The notes below the pieces were generated by a model, which was not told where the DNA came from, searched no databases, and saw only the letters and a program-made list of their open reading frames with translations. From the NCBI GenBank assembly GCA_963827605.1, contig CAWHBK010000004.1, positions 1-64,000 of the forward strand: a stretch of DNA of 64,000 bases, given 5' to 3'. This document shows, piece by piece, positions 45,092 through 54,295 of this stretch. Position 1 is the first letter of the stretch, and each line of letters starts with the position of its first letter. Source of the DNA: DSYU01 sp963827605. GTDB lineage: Bacteria; Chloroflexota; Anaerolineae; Anaerolineales; Anaerolineaceae. Made by a program: the position numbers and the translations under genes.

Positions 45092-47104
45092 CTAGAACCT
45101 CCAACCTAACAGGTTCCAGTAGTTCAGGAACCATACAAAAGCGACCGCCGCAACCGTTATGAGCGTGTAATATACGCGGGCGGCGATGCCCCAGTAGCTG
45201 TTCTTCCAGGCCAGCACTGTGTAGACCAGCGCACCGGCGGTCAGCACAGCAGCCAGGACACCCAGTCCCAGCACGATCTGATAGAACATTGAGACGCCGA
45301 GCGATACGCCGTACATTTGCAACGTATTGACCCACTGCACTGTGCCGGCGACGAACAGCAGGTTCAGAACACTGATACCCACGATAGTCCAGCGAGCCAC
45401 GCGAGCCCCACCAGGCGCAGGTTTCCGGTCATCGCTCACGCGGCGGTTCCGAATATAGCGGATCAATCCTACAGGGAGGATGGATAGGAAGATCAAGACG
45501 CAGCCCAGGAGCAATGCCATGTTGAAACCAGACGTTTCGTACCAGTCCAGTTTTTCAAAAGAAAGCATGGGCGTCAGGTCGGTAAACAGGTGGGTAATTT
45601 GTCCGCGGTTGTCCTCCCGAAAGGCGATGCTGTACGGACCGTCGACCTGGTGGAAGGTAAGCGGCTCCACCTCGACAAACCGCCACGCGCCCCACGGCGT
45701 GATTAAGAGCAGTGTGCCATCGCTGGATTGACTGATTTCAACTGCGCCGCCCATGAGTCCGGAGACCTTTTCGAGTGTGGTATAAGAACCCCGCGTGTCT
45801 CGATAGCTGCCCACGAACCGGCCGCCCCGCTTCGAGAAATCTGCCGGAGGCTGGATTGGCTCGACCGCTGGCGCGGGAAAGTAGTGGTCGAAAAATGCTC
45901 GCTGGAACCCAAGATGTTGGATGGTCAGTTCCGCACCACCCAGGCTGTTGTAAGCCGCATATATACCCAATTTCTGCTCGGGCAAAAGCAGCAGCAGGGT
46001 TTGCATCGGCTCCGCTTCACCGCTGTGCCCGATCGTTCGCTGGCCGTTGTCGCTAAAATCAAAAAAGCCGTAGGTGGTGCCCAAGAGGCGCGGGCCAGGC
46101 GTGTACAGGGTGCTGTGCATTTGGTGCGCCGTATCTTCTTTCAGGATGCGTGCCTCAGCAATGTTTACGTCGCTGTAACGGCCGTTCTGCAGGTGGGCGA
46201 TCATGAAACGAGCCATGTCTGTGGCGCTGGCTCCCATTCCACCGGCCGGCAGGGCCATCCACTGACCGATTAAGTCGGGGTATACCTGAAAGGCGCCATC
46301 CGCATACGCGTATCCCACGGATGCTCGTGCGCGAAGTTCCGGCGGCACCGGCCAATGGGCCGTGGTGTGCGCCATGCCCAATGGGTCCAGAATATGTTCC
46401 TGAATGTACTGGTCGTAGAGCTGGCCCGATACCCGCGCTACGATGTACCCCGCCAGGGCTGCACCATAGTTTGAATAAGCCGCACGATCGCCAGGCGGAC
46501 GAACCCGCGCCGGTATATGGGAAGCCATCCATTCGCGCCAGGGCATCACATCCTTGCTATCCAACGCCAGGTTCTCGAAATGCAGGTCTTCAAACCCTGC
46601 CGTATGGGTCAACAGGTGCTTGAGGGTGATCGGTTGAGGGTAAGTATTCGGGATCCGAAAGTCGAGATAGGTGTTGATATCCGCGTCCAGATCCAGATTT
46701 CCCTGCTCGGCGAGCTGCATCACCGCCGTCCAGGTGAACAGCTTGGTGACAGAGCCAATGCGAAAGATCGTCTGTTCGGGATCGACCGGGATGCGTTTCT
46801 CCAGGTCGGCGTAGCCGTAGCCTTTGGCGAACAATAACTGGCCGTCTTTGACGACAGACACGGCTGCTCCGGCAATGTGGTGCTCTGCCATCTGCTGACC
46901 GAACAACTGATCCAGGAAGGCTTCCAGTTCGACGGGGTCAGCCGGGCCTTTTGGTTGGGATGACGCAGCGGGTCCACTCCTGCCCGGCACGACCTTGTTT
47001 TCCTGAGCCCTTGCTGATCCAACCACCGATAACAGGACCGCCAGGATCAAAATCATCGTTGTAGAGAACGCCATGAATTTCTTCAAAATGATTTGGTTAT
47101 CCAT
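45092..47104 (-). CDS. Large serine hydrolase, beta-lactamase class C fold, with C-terminal membrane domain
   Basis: 670 residues. Signal peptide (MILILAVLLSVVGSARA), catalytic domain (about 55-390) with GSVTKLF (SxxK), YSNYGAALAG and HSGEAEP, a beta-sheet linker domain (about 420-540), then about four hydrophobic segments to the end. The catalytic part would face outward. The start overlaps the permease stop by 8 nt, so the two are translated together. It is the longest of four such enzymes in the cluster and the only one linked directly to an ABC exporter. Confidence 0.9.
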   Translation of the reverse strand: MDNQIILKKFMAFSTTMILILAVLLSVVGSARAQENKVVPGRSGPAASSQPKGPADPVELEAFLDQLFGQQMAEHHIAGAAVSVVKDGQLLFAKGYGYADLEKRIPVDPEQTIFRIGSVTKLFTWTAVMQLAEQGNLDLDADINTYLDFRIPNTYPQPITLKHLLTHTAGFEDLHFENLALDSKDVMPWREWMASHIPARVRPPGDRAAYSNYGAALAGYIVARVSGQLYDQYIQEHILDPLGMAHTTAHWPVPPELRARASVGYAYADGAFQVYPDLIGQWMALPAGGMGASATDMARFMIAHLQNGRYSDVNIAEARILKEDTAHQMHSTLYTPGPRLLGTTYGFFDFSDNGQRTIGHSGEAEPMQTLLLLLPEQKLGIYAAYNSLGGAELTIQHLGFQRAFFDHYFPAPAVEPIQPPADFSKRGGRFVGSYRDTRGSYTTLEKVSGLMGGAVEISQSSDGTLLLITPWGAWRFVEVEPLTFHQVDGPYSIAFREDNRGQITHLFTDLTPMLSFEKLDWYETSGFNMALLLGCVLIFLSILPVGLIRYIRNRRVSDDRKPAPGGARVARWTIVGISVLNLLFVAGTVQWVNTLQMYGVSLGVSMFYQIVLGLGVLAAVLTAGALVYTVLAWKNSYWGIAARVYYTLITVAAVAFVWFLNYWNLLGWRF

Positions 47105-47969
47105 TTTCTTTATCCTTTATCCAATATTTCCGCCAGATATCACTTAGGGGATTAAACTCATAGCGATTGAAGCGCCGGATGGCTACGGCGATAAAAATGA
47201 CGCAAGAGACGACCGTCGATATCAACGGCAGCCACGAGAACACCGGCGCACCGGTCATAAAAGCAACCGACAGGGCGCTCATCTGTTCTGGAGCCGGACT
47301 AAAGGTCAGCAGCAAAGGTGAGATATAGATCAGGGCGGGGACCAGGCTCGTCCCCATCCAAAAGAAAAAGAAAAGGGCCATCGGTACCGCGATTACCACA
47401 CCCGATGATTCAGAGAGCGTCCCCATCATCAGCACCAACGCGATCCAGTAGAAGGTGTGCAGTGAAACCATCAACAGCCCGGCAAGAAACCCGAAGGGAG
47501 AAAGCCACCCAATGCTGCTAAATAATCCCAGGGTGATATAGAGGATCAAGCCAGGCATGATCACCGAGGTGAGCAGGATGGCGATTGAATTGACCACCAG
47601 CCGGGAGACGACAAAAGCCGTACGTGTAACCGGTTTGGAGAGCACCCAGGCCGCTGTGCCGGCGTGCTTTTCACCGACCAGGACCCGCTGCATGATGATC
47701 ATCACCCCAAAGGCGACGAACATCCCGCCAAAGATTCCGTACATGAACAGGATTGGGGGACCCTCCTGTCCGCTTTTGGCTGCTTCAGCAGATCCAATGA
47801 TCATGATGACCATCAACATGTTAATAATCAAAAACCACAGAATGAGGTGTTTCCACCACTTGGAGGATTTGAACCAGGCCGAGTACTCGCCTTGCAGCAA
47901 GTTACCCAACCCCCGCATCCAACCTTTTTCTTGGACAGGTTGAAACTGAACCGATGCATTGGCGCTCAT
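47097..47969 (-). CDS. ABC exporter permease (ABC-2 type)
   Basis: 290 residues with six hydrophobic segments (IINMLMVIMIIGSAE, GGMFVAFGVMIIMQRVLVGEK and others). VGEKHAGTAAWVLSKPVTRTAFVVSRL is the loop typical of NatB/ABC-2 permeases. Overlaps the ATPase gene stop by 4 nt. With the ATPase it makes a two-component exporter, perhaps for a peptide or antibiotic. Confidence 0.88.
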   Translation of the reverse strand: MSANASVQFQPVQEKGWMRGLGNLLQGEYSAWFKSSKWWKHLILWFLIINMLMVIMIIGSAEAAKSGQEGPPILFMYGIFGGMFVAFGVMIIMQRVLVGEKHAGTAAWVLSKPVTRTAFVVSRLVVNSIAILLTSVIMPGLILYITLGLFSSIGWLSPFGFLAGLLMVSLHTFYWIALVLMMGTLSESSGVVIAVPMALFFFFWMGTSLVPALIYISPLLLTFSPAPEQMSALSVAFMTGAPVFSWLPLISTVVSCVIFIAVAIRRFNRYEFNPLSDIWRKYWIKDKENG

Positions 47970-48919
47970 TTCTGATTCCTTTCAATGATATTGATGAATA
48001 TATCCTCCAGATTTTGTTCTTTGCGACCGAAGTTGGAGATCTTCAATCCGCTTGATACCAGCAGGCTCATCAGCTGGTCTTTCGCAATGGCTTCGTCCGT
48101 GACGCTCACCTGCCAAATGATCTGGTCCCGTTCCTGGCTGACCTCGATCCCGGAAATCCAGGGTTGCTGGCGAATGTGGGCGTAGGCACGCTGGGCATCG
48201 CCTGCCAGTGTTACGGTGTAGATCGTATCGCCCGTACCTGCCAGCAGTTCTTCGATCGATGACTGTGTGACCAGTTCCCCCTGGTTGACGATCGCAACCT
48301 GGTCGCTGACCCGTTGTACATCGTCCAGGATATGGGTGCAGTAGAAGATCGTGGCATATTTGCGGATGCGGGACATCACTTCGAGCACATCACGCCGTCC
48401 CTGCGGATCCAGGCTGGCAGCGGGTTCGTCCAGGATCAACAGGTCTGGATGGTTAACCTCTGCCTGGGCGATACCCAACCGCTGGCGCTCGCCCCCTGAA
48501 AAGCCCTTAATCGGCCGGTCTGCCTTGCTCTCCAGCCCAACCAGTTCGATCATCTCATTCACGCGCTTGTCGATCATCGATTGAGGCCCGGCATAGAAGA
48601 ACCTGGCCGTGTATTCCAGCGTCTGGCGGGCGGTCATGTGTTCGTAGAAACGGGTATCTTGCGGCAGGTAGCCGATGTTGGCGCGGATGTCGACGCTATC
48701 GTGGAGGATATCCATGCCAAAGATTTGGCCGCCCCCGCCGGTCGGTTTTATCAAGCCGAGCAGCAGCTTGATCGTGGTGGTTTTGCCGGCGCCATTGGGC
48801 CCCAGGAAGGCGAAGATCGATTTTTGAGGGACTCTCAGATCGAGCGATTTAAGCGCATGTACTGCGCCAAAAGATTTGCTCAAACCTTCAGTATTGATTA
48901 CCAATTCATTTGAATTCAT
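47966..48919 (-). CDS. ABC exporter ATPase
   Basis: 317 residues. Walker A GPNGAGKTT, Q-loop GYLPQDTRFYEHMTARQTL, signature FSGGERQRLG, Walker B LLILDEPAASLD, H-loop YCTHILDD. The C-terminal 90 residues are the usual regulatory tail of exporter ATPases. Start ATG 48919 has AGGAG about 9 nt upstream; the frame is open to 48952. It is the partner of the following permease. Confidence 0.93.
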   Translation of the reverse strand: MNSNELVINTEGLSKSFGAVHALKSLDLRVPQKSIFAFLGPNGAGKTTTIKLLLGLIKPTGGGGQIFGMDILHDSVDIRANIGYLPQDTRFYEHMTARQTLEYTARFFYAGPQSMIDKRVNEMIELVGLESKADRPIKGFSGGERQRLGIAQAEVNHPDLLILDEPAASLDPQGRRDVLEVMSRIRKYATIFYCTHILDDVQRVSDQVAIVNQGELVTQSSIEELLAGTGDTIYTVTLAGDAQRAYAHIRQQPWISGIEVSQERDQIIWQVSVTDEAIAKDQLMSLLVSSGLKISNFGRKEQNLEDIFINIIERNQK

Positions 48920-48962
48920 GCTCTTTTCTCCTATGAGTATCATGGTTCGCAAGGATCACGCT

Positions 48963-49709
48963 TCAATGTCTGTAAGAGGCCGAAGACGCGGCTGCCGCTT
49001 CTACTTCCAGTTTAATTTGGCCGATACCGGGCTCCATATCTACTTGCATCGTCACAGGCGACACGCCGTAGGCAGCGTTGGTGAAGACGTTTTCATCCTG
49101 CGTCAGGCCGGTGGCCTCGATTTTGCTCGGACCTTCATCAACCTTGACGCGGACACCAACGTTCCTGGGCAGCCGCACGCTGATGTTCGCAGCGCCGGAT
49201 TTGATGGTGACCCTCAGGTCACGCGCCCAGTCGCCGCTCAGGTCCACCGCGTATACGCCTGCGCCCAGATTGACAGTGAGACCGGTCAACGATAAGCCAG
49301 CCAGTTGCAGACCGCTGGCCCCGCCGCCCACAATGACACTGAGATCCAAAGGCACCCTGTCGGAAAGGCGCAGGTCCCACTCATTCCGGAAGTCCGTTAT
49401 GCCAGACAAGTCTGGGATGCCGCTGGCCTTGGGCTGCCGAACAACGAGCGTGCCATTCGTATATTTCACTTCTGGCTTCAGCCTGGCGACGTTATAGGTG
49501 AAGTCGGCCTCCAGCAGCTTTTGGGCGCCACCCGTCACCTGCAGGTCGCCGGCGCCCATATTGATCTCGACGCGGACAGACCTGGCATCTCCTAGCTCGA
49601 CCGATTGGGACTCAGTCCGTAATGCGCCGACCCTGGTTTCCGAACCGCAGCTGGCGAGCAGCAGCGCTGCAAAAAGTACGAGGTTGATCAAAAGACGGTT
49701 TGCTTTCAT
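48963..49709 (-). CDS. Lipoprotein with toast-rack/DUF2154-type domain
   Basis: 248 residues from ATG 49709 (AAGGA about 11 nt upstream). Lipobox LASC. The body has repeated short beta strands (VEINMGAGDLQVTGG, LTVNLGAGVYAVDLSGD, VTIKSGAANISVRLPRNVG) like the right-handed beta arrangement of LiaF/toast-rack proteins, which take part in cell-wall-stress sensing. It lies just upstream of the ABC exporter in one operon and may report envelope damage. Confidence 0.82.
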   Translation of the reverse strand: MKANRLLINLVLFAALLLASCGSETRVGALRTESQSVELGDARSVRVEINMGAGDLQVTGGAQKLLEADFTYNVARLKPEVKYTNGTLVVRQPKASGIPDLSGITDFRNEWDLRLSDRVPLDLSVIVGGGASGLQLAGLSLTGLTVNLGAGVYAVDLSGDWARDLRVTIKSGAANISVRLPRNVGVRVKVDEGPSKIEATGLTQDENVFTNAAYGVSPVTMQVDMEPGIGQIKLEVEAAAASSASYRH

Positions 49710-49817
49710 CGTTCGCTTTTCCTTTTTCTCTTTATTTAGTTCCATTTCGATTTCGCTCTACAGGTGCAGGTCTACAGGTAAACAGGTCGGGTTGATTCGC
49801 TGCACTTCAGCCGAACT

Positions 49818-51389
49818 TTACCTGACCCGGCTCCGTCGAATGCGGCGTACCACCAACACGACGCCCAGGATGAGCAGCGCTGGCAGAAGCACCATCCCCC
49901 CCACCAGCAGTTTGGCGATCACGGGCAGGCTCATGCTCGGTTTGAAGCTCAGCGGCTGGTATATATACAGGGAGTCGTCTCCAACGCCGGTATCATAGTA
50001 GCTGATGATCAGCCGCTCGAAGGCCTTTGGTTGGATCGTATACTCATCGTCAACATGGCTAAATTCCGGCAGGAGCACGGTCTGTGCCTTGTGAAAGTAA
50101 GGCCTGGCTTCATCCAATGCATTGGGTGGCGTGGAGAAGTCAAATGTTCCATTGACGAGCAGCATCTCGACATCACTCTCCTGGAACTCGCGCAGGTCTT
50201 TATCGATCAGCTCAATCGGCCATTCTACAACCATCGGCCAGATCATTTCTGACAGCGGCGCGCCCAGGATCGTATCCCCCAGGTTGATGCTCTCGATACC
50301 ACCATACTTCTCTATTTCAGTCGTCCCGCCTACGTTGAAGTATTCGCCGTATATAAGCTGGTCTGCTGGAAACAGCATTGGGACCATCAGGTTTGCCATC
50401 GCCAAACCGGAGGGATCGCCTTCAGCCGCCGCCAGATAGGCGTCGAATGCCATTGCCATATTCGGGTTGGAAAAGAGCATGAATTGGGTATACAGGCGGA
50501 TCGTATCTGAGTCGATGTTGAAAAACAACCAGCGCTTCGGCATGTTGTGGGTGACGGTGTACATGGTCTGGGCTAAATTACTTGTCCGGCTGCTGCAGGT
50601 CGCATCCTGAGCGCACAACTTGCTGAGCTTTCCGATCATCTCGTCATAGACAGCCCGGTTGAAAATGAAGTGGCCGGGAGTGTTGACGCCGATCAAGACG
50701 AGCCGGTGCAGGCTATCTGGATGCATATATGCGTAAATCTGGGCTACACGGGTGCCGTAGCTTTCGCTAAACAAGTTAATCGAGCCATAGGCCAATGCCT
50801 TACGGGCTGCTTCCATATCCTCGATAACGCCGGGGATCGTGTAGCCCGACAGGTCAACACCAGTTTTCTGGAGGTCCACAGCGCACTGCTTGCTAGCAGC
50901 TACATACTCTTTGTTTGCCTGTTCGCTCCATAAGTCTTTGCCCATGTTGGCTTTCAACAGGCGGCCCACATCGGGACATGAGAGTACCACCGTGCCCTCC
51001 ACCCCGCGGTAACCCACCAACACAACGTCATGCTTTTCAAGCAGCCAGGCCGGTGGTGCCCAAGTAAGGTTTGATCCACCCGGGCCGCCCACCAGCCAGA
51101 ACACGGGTTCCGCGGGGTTCGGCCCGCTGGCGGGGATGCGCACTACGGGCAAGCCAATCAGGCGGGATCCAGCCTTGTCCCAATTCTCCGGGACCACCAG
51201 CGTTCCACACTCGGCGTTGTACTTTGTTTTAGTTCCGGCCGGTTGGTGTTCGCAAGCTTGCATACCGATCAGTTCGCCAGCTTGAGCGCCCTCCGGAACT
51301 GCTGGGCTTGAGGCAGCCTTGGGATTGCAGGCGACAAGCAGCATCGCCGCGATAACTCCGATGGCAATCAAAAGATGGTTTGTTTTCAT
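49818..51389 (-). CDS. Alpha/beta hydrolase lipoprotein, TAP-like, with C-terminal membrane helix
   Basis: 523 residues. Lipobox LVAC, then VFWLVGGPGGSN (oxyanion loop), nucleophile elbow LFSESYGTRVAQ, late Asp in LLVNGTFDFSTPP and His in FSHVDDEY, as in tripeptidyl-peptidase (TAP-like) hydrolases. The C-terminus has a single helix and a basic tail (VVRRIRRSRVR), so both ends contact the membrane. AAAGGAG lies 9 nt before the ATG. A TAGAAT -10-like box is at 51436-51441. First gene of the long minus-strand run. Confidence 0.88.
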   Translation of the reverse strand: MKTNHLLIAIGVIAAMLLVACNPKAASSPAVPEGAQAGELIGMQACEHQPAGTKTKYNAECGTLVVPENWDKAGSRLIGLPVVRIPASGPNPAEPVFWLVGGPGGSNLTWAPPAWLLEKHDVVLVGYRGVEGTVVLSCPDVGRLLKANMGKDLWSEQANKEYVAASKQCAVDLQKTGVDLSGYTIPGVIEDMEAARKALAYGSINLFSESYGTRVAQIYAYMHPDSLHRLVLIGVNTPGHFIFNRAVYDEMIGKLSKLCAQDATCSSRTSNLAQTMYTVTHNMPKRWLFFNIDSDTIRLYTQFMLFSNPNMAMAFDAYLAAAEGDPSGLAMANLMVPMLFPADQLIYGEYFNVGGTTEIEKYGGIESINLGDTILGAPLSEMIWPMVVEWPIELIDKDLREFQESDVEMLLVNGTFDFSTPPNALDEARPYFHKAQTVLLPEFSHVDDEYTIQPKAFERLIISYYDTGVGDDSLYIYQPLSFKPSMSLPVIAKLLVGGMVLLPALLILGVVLVVRRIRRSRVR

Positions 51390-51452
51390 CGTTCGTTTCT
51401 CCTTTTTCTCTTCAAAAGAGATCCTTTTTGTTTACATTCTATGGATGCGGGT

Positions 51453-51482
51453 AAAAAAAAGAACCACATAATCATGTGGTTC
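51453..51482 (-). terminator. Intrinsic terminator of the second MalT-type regulator gene
   Basis: On the minus strand GAACCACAT and ATGTGGTTC (51461-51469 and 51474-51482) form a 9-bp stem with a GATT loop, followed at once by eight T. It lies 35 nt past the regulator stop and separates it from the hydrolase operon. Confidence 0.88.
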
Positions 51483-51516
51483 CAAAACCGATAAATATGT
51501 GGTTTCGCGGATGGGG

Positions 51517-54267
51517 TCAGATCAAATTCATCTCTCGGGCTTTCTCAATCGCCTGCACCCGTTTTTTGACCATCAATTTACTATAGATGTTCTTGACGTG
51601 AAATTGAACCGTGTTCAAGCTGAGAAAGAGCTGCCGGCCAATCTCTTCGTAGGTCAGTCCCCCGGCCAGATAACGCAGTACTTCGAGCTCGCGCTCGCTT
51701 AATAGCGCATCGTGCCTATCTCCGTTTTCGGGTTTCATGGGTCCGCAGCTAAAGGCTTCCAATAGGCGGTTGGCATACAGGATCACAGCTTCGTCTGCCA
51801 GTCGGGATTTAATCTCTTCCAGCAATGGCTGCAGGGGTTCACATTCATCCAGGAAGATGCGGAAGAGGCCCGTAGGAGCTGCTGCCTTTAACCCACCCTC
51901 GAGCATTTTGAGCGCCTCATCCTTCATCCCTGCGGCCTGGTACAGCAGGGTTCTGGCGATGGCAATTTCCACAACCGGGCTAACGAAAGCATGAGTTGCG
52001 GCGAAATCTTGCTGGCGCTCGAGGTAAGCTTGAACGTTATTGAGTGTATATAAGATAGGGATGGATACACCCACCTTCCCTTTTGCCAGGCGCGCAAGAA
52101 CGTGAGCCGCGCTAATATAGCTCTCGAAATAGGCGGTGCTCATCGGGTCAACGCTGTGAATGACAGCCAGCTTTTCGAACGCAATCCCTATCTTGTCCAA
52201 CCAGGTCCGGGCATCTTGCTGCACATCTGGATCATTGAACCAATAACACATCGAAAGGCGGTGGCGCAAAGCCTGAGCATAGAATGCGCCTTCCGGCCAG
52301 ACCTCTTCGAGGGTCTTTACAGCTTTCAACATGGCTGGCCGGTCCCCGCGGATGGCGCGTAAGCGCGCCAGGGCGGTATAGCCTGTAATGGTTGCCTCAT
52401 ACTCCCCTGTCCAGCGGATTAAATCGAGCCCTTCCATCAATACCGGTTCGGCTGCCTCCAGGCAGTTGTATTCTAAAAGGATGCTGCCCTTTGAGATATT
52501 CAGCGCGCCGATCGGTGGGAAATTATGACCGGCCAGGATCTTATTGAATCGTGCGATGTTCGTTTCACAGATATTCAGAGCTTCTTGCAAGCGTCCCGTC
52601 AGAAGTGCGATGATCACCAGGTTGATCGGCCCGTAGATGGCGGCGTATAAATTGCCTCCAGCCAAACCATCCTCCAGGGTTTGTTGATAGGCAAGTTCAG
52701 CCGCCGGCAGATCCGCCAGCGCCAAATAGGCGTAGCCGATGTTCAAACCATTCACACTGCGAATCCCCCTTTCCTGCTCCGGCAAGAGCTGCTGGGCTTT
52801 ATGGGAAAGGGCGATCAGCTTTTCCGGTTTTTCGCCCTTCAGTCCCGGCGATCGCAGTAAATAAGCCCGGATGGTGGCCGCGTGTCCGGCGACCAGATCG
52901 CGCAGCGCTTCCCCGGCATTCGCCTGATCCAGGGCTTGCTCAGCATCTTGTAAAGCCAGCTCTGCCTCGCCTCTGCGCCTGTCTCGCAGCATCAAGGCCA
53001 ACGACCATGCCTTGCTGATGCACAGCATGGGAGCAGACAGCAGGACCTCTTTCGGCAGCCGTTCGAACCATCCCATAACCCTGGCGACCTGGCCTTGATA
53101 CAACATGGGTATGGCGTTCTGCTCGATCAGGTGAGTTGCCTGAGTTAGATCGGGATTTTGCAGTGCATGTTCGACCGCGGCCTGGATATCCCCATTATCC
53201 GCGTACCACTGGCTGGCGCGACTGTGAAGGTCAGGCAGTAAGTTCGGCTGCGAGCGAGTCAGTTGGCTGCGCAGCAGGTCGGCGAAAAGATGGTGATAGC
53301 GGTACCAGCGCCGTTCTTCATCCAGGGGGATGACGAACAGATTGGCGGTTTCCAGATGCGCTAATACCCTGTCGCTGTCATTCCGCCCGGACAGCGCATC
53401 GCACAATGAACCACTTAGGCGGTCGAGGATGGAAGTTTGCAGTAAGAAAGTCCGGATATCCTCCGGCTGCTGCTGGATCACTTCGCCGGTCAGGTAATCC
53501 AATATATGCCGGTGGCTGCCCGAGAAATCGGCAATGAACGATTTCAGGTCGGCTTGTTTTTGCATCGACAACCCGGCCAGCTGCAAGCCCACCACCCAGC
53601 CTTCGGTGCGACCCTCCAACGCATATAAATCTTGTTCGGAGAGGGCTAATCCCATCACGCCTCGCAAAAAAATATCCGTCTCCGCCTGGGTAAACCGCAG
53701 ATCCCTGGCGCGGATTTCATTGAGCTGATCGCGGGCTCTCAGCCTGACCAAAGGCAGATCGGGGTCTTCGCGGGTGGTGATCACCAGGTGGAGTTGGGGG
53801 GGCTGGTGATTTAGCAAGAATTCCATAACCTCAAAAACAGCCGTCTCTTTGATCAGGTGATAATCATCCAGCACCAGGATCAGTGGATCCGTACGAAGAG
53901 CAATCTCATTAAGAAAGCCCGTCAAGACAATCTCCACCGCCGGAAGCTGTGGAGATTGGAGGGCGCTGCGTAGAAGTTCACCGATTTCCTCGTCTACCTT
54001 CAGGAACGCGGCTGCCAGGTAAGCCAAAAAGCGCGGCAGGTCGTTGTCGGCTTCATCCAGGGACAGCCATGCCACCGGAAGCCCGATCTGCTTGAGCCAG
54101 TCAACCACCAGGGTGGTTTTCCCAAATCCGGCTGGCGCTGAGACCAGGGTCAGCTTGCGTTTTGTGGACAGTCCCTCGTTCAATAATTGGACCAGGCGCG
54201 GGCGCGGCACCAGGTTGGACCGGAGCGGAGGGATAAAAAGTTTGGAGGTTAACAGCTCTGCGGGCAT
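51517..54267 (-). CDS. MalT-type LuxR-family transcriptional activator (LAL), second
   Basis: About 916 residues from ATG 54267, where AAAGGG lies 6 nt upstream and the typical MPAELLTSKLFIPP start begins; TTG 54288 is an in-frame alternative. Walker A SAPAGFGKTTLV (about 40), LILVLDDYHL, TPR-like middle, and C-terminal LuxR helix-turn-helix (LSERELEVLRYLAGGLTYEEIG, LNTVQFHVKNIYSKL). It is similar in build to the first one but clearly diverged. It follows an MFS gene by 28 nt and probably shares its transcript, so the transported compound may be its ligand. Confidence 0.92.
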   Translation of the reverse strand: MPAELLTSKLFIPPLRSNLVPRPRLVQLLNEGLSTKRKLTLVSAPAGFGKTTLVVDWLKQIGLPVAWLSLDEADNDLPRFLAYLAAAFLKVDEEIGELLRSALQSPQLPAVEIVLTGFLNEIALRTDPLILVLDDYHLIKETAVFEVMEFLLNHQPPQLHLVITTREDPDLPLVRLRARDQLNEIRARDLRFTQAETDIFLRGVMGLALSEQDLYALEGRTEGWVVGLQLAGLSMQKQADLKSFIADFSGSHRHILDYLTGEVIQQQPEDIRTFLLQTSILDRLSGSLCDALSGRNDSDRVLAHLETANLFVIPLDEERRWYRYHHLFADLLRSQLTRSQPNLLPDLHSRASQWYADNGDIQAAVEHALQNPDLTQATHLIEQNAIPMLYQGQVARVMGWFERLPKEVLLSAPMLCISKAWSLALMLRDRRRGEAELALQDAEQALDQANAGEALRDLVAGHAATIRAYLLRSPGLKGEKPEKLIALSHKAQQLLPEQERGIRSVNGLNIGYAYLALADLPAAELAYQQTLEDGLAGGNLYAAIYGPINLVIIALLTGRLQEALNICETNIARFNKILAGHNFPPIGALNISKGSILLEYNCLEAAEPVLMEGLDLIRWTGEYEATITGYTALARLRAIRGDRPAMLKAVKTLEEVWPEGAFYAQALRHRLSMCYWFNDPDVQQDARTWLDKIGIAFEKLAVIHSVDPMSTAYFESYISAAHVLARLAKGKVGVSIPILYTLNNVQAYLERQQDFAATHAFVSPVVEIAIARTLLYQAAGMKDEALKMLEGGLKAAAPTGLFRIFLDECEPLQPLLEEIKSRLADEAVILYANRLLEAFSCGPMKPENGDRHDALLSERELEVLRYLAGGLTYEEIGRQLFLSLNTVQFHVKNIYSKLMVKKRVQAIEKAREMNLI

Positions 54268-54295
54268 AGAGTTACCCTTTGCTACCAACAGCTTA

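Noticed and set aside
27924..47104. Calling the class C-fold enzymes antibiotic-resistance beta-lactamases
   Set aside because: The SxxK and YxN-type motifs are shared by peptidases and esterases; membrane domains and tandem copies do not fit a typical AmpC.
43053..51389. A bacteriocin or lantibiotic gene cluster
   Set aside because: The exporter and CPBP peptidase would fit, but no precursor peptide with a leader or modifying enzyme is visible.
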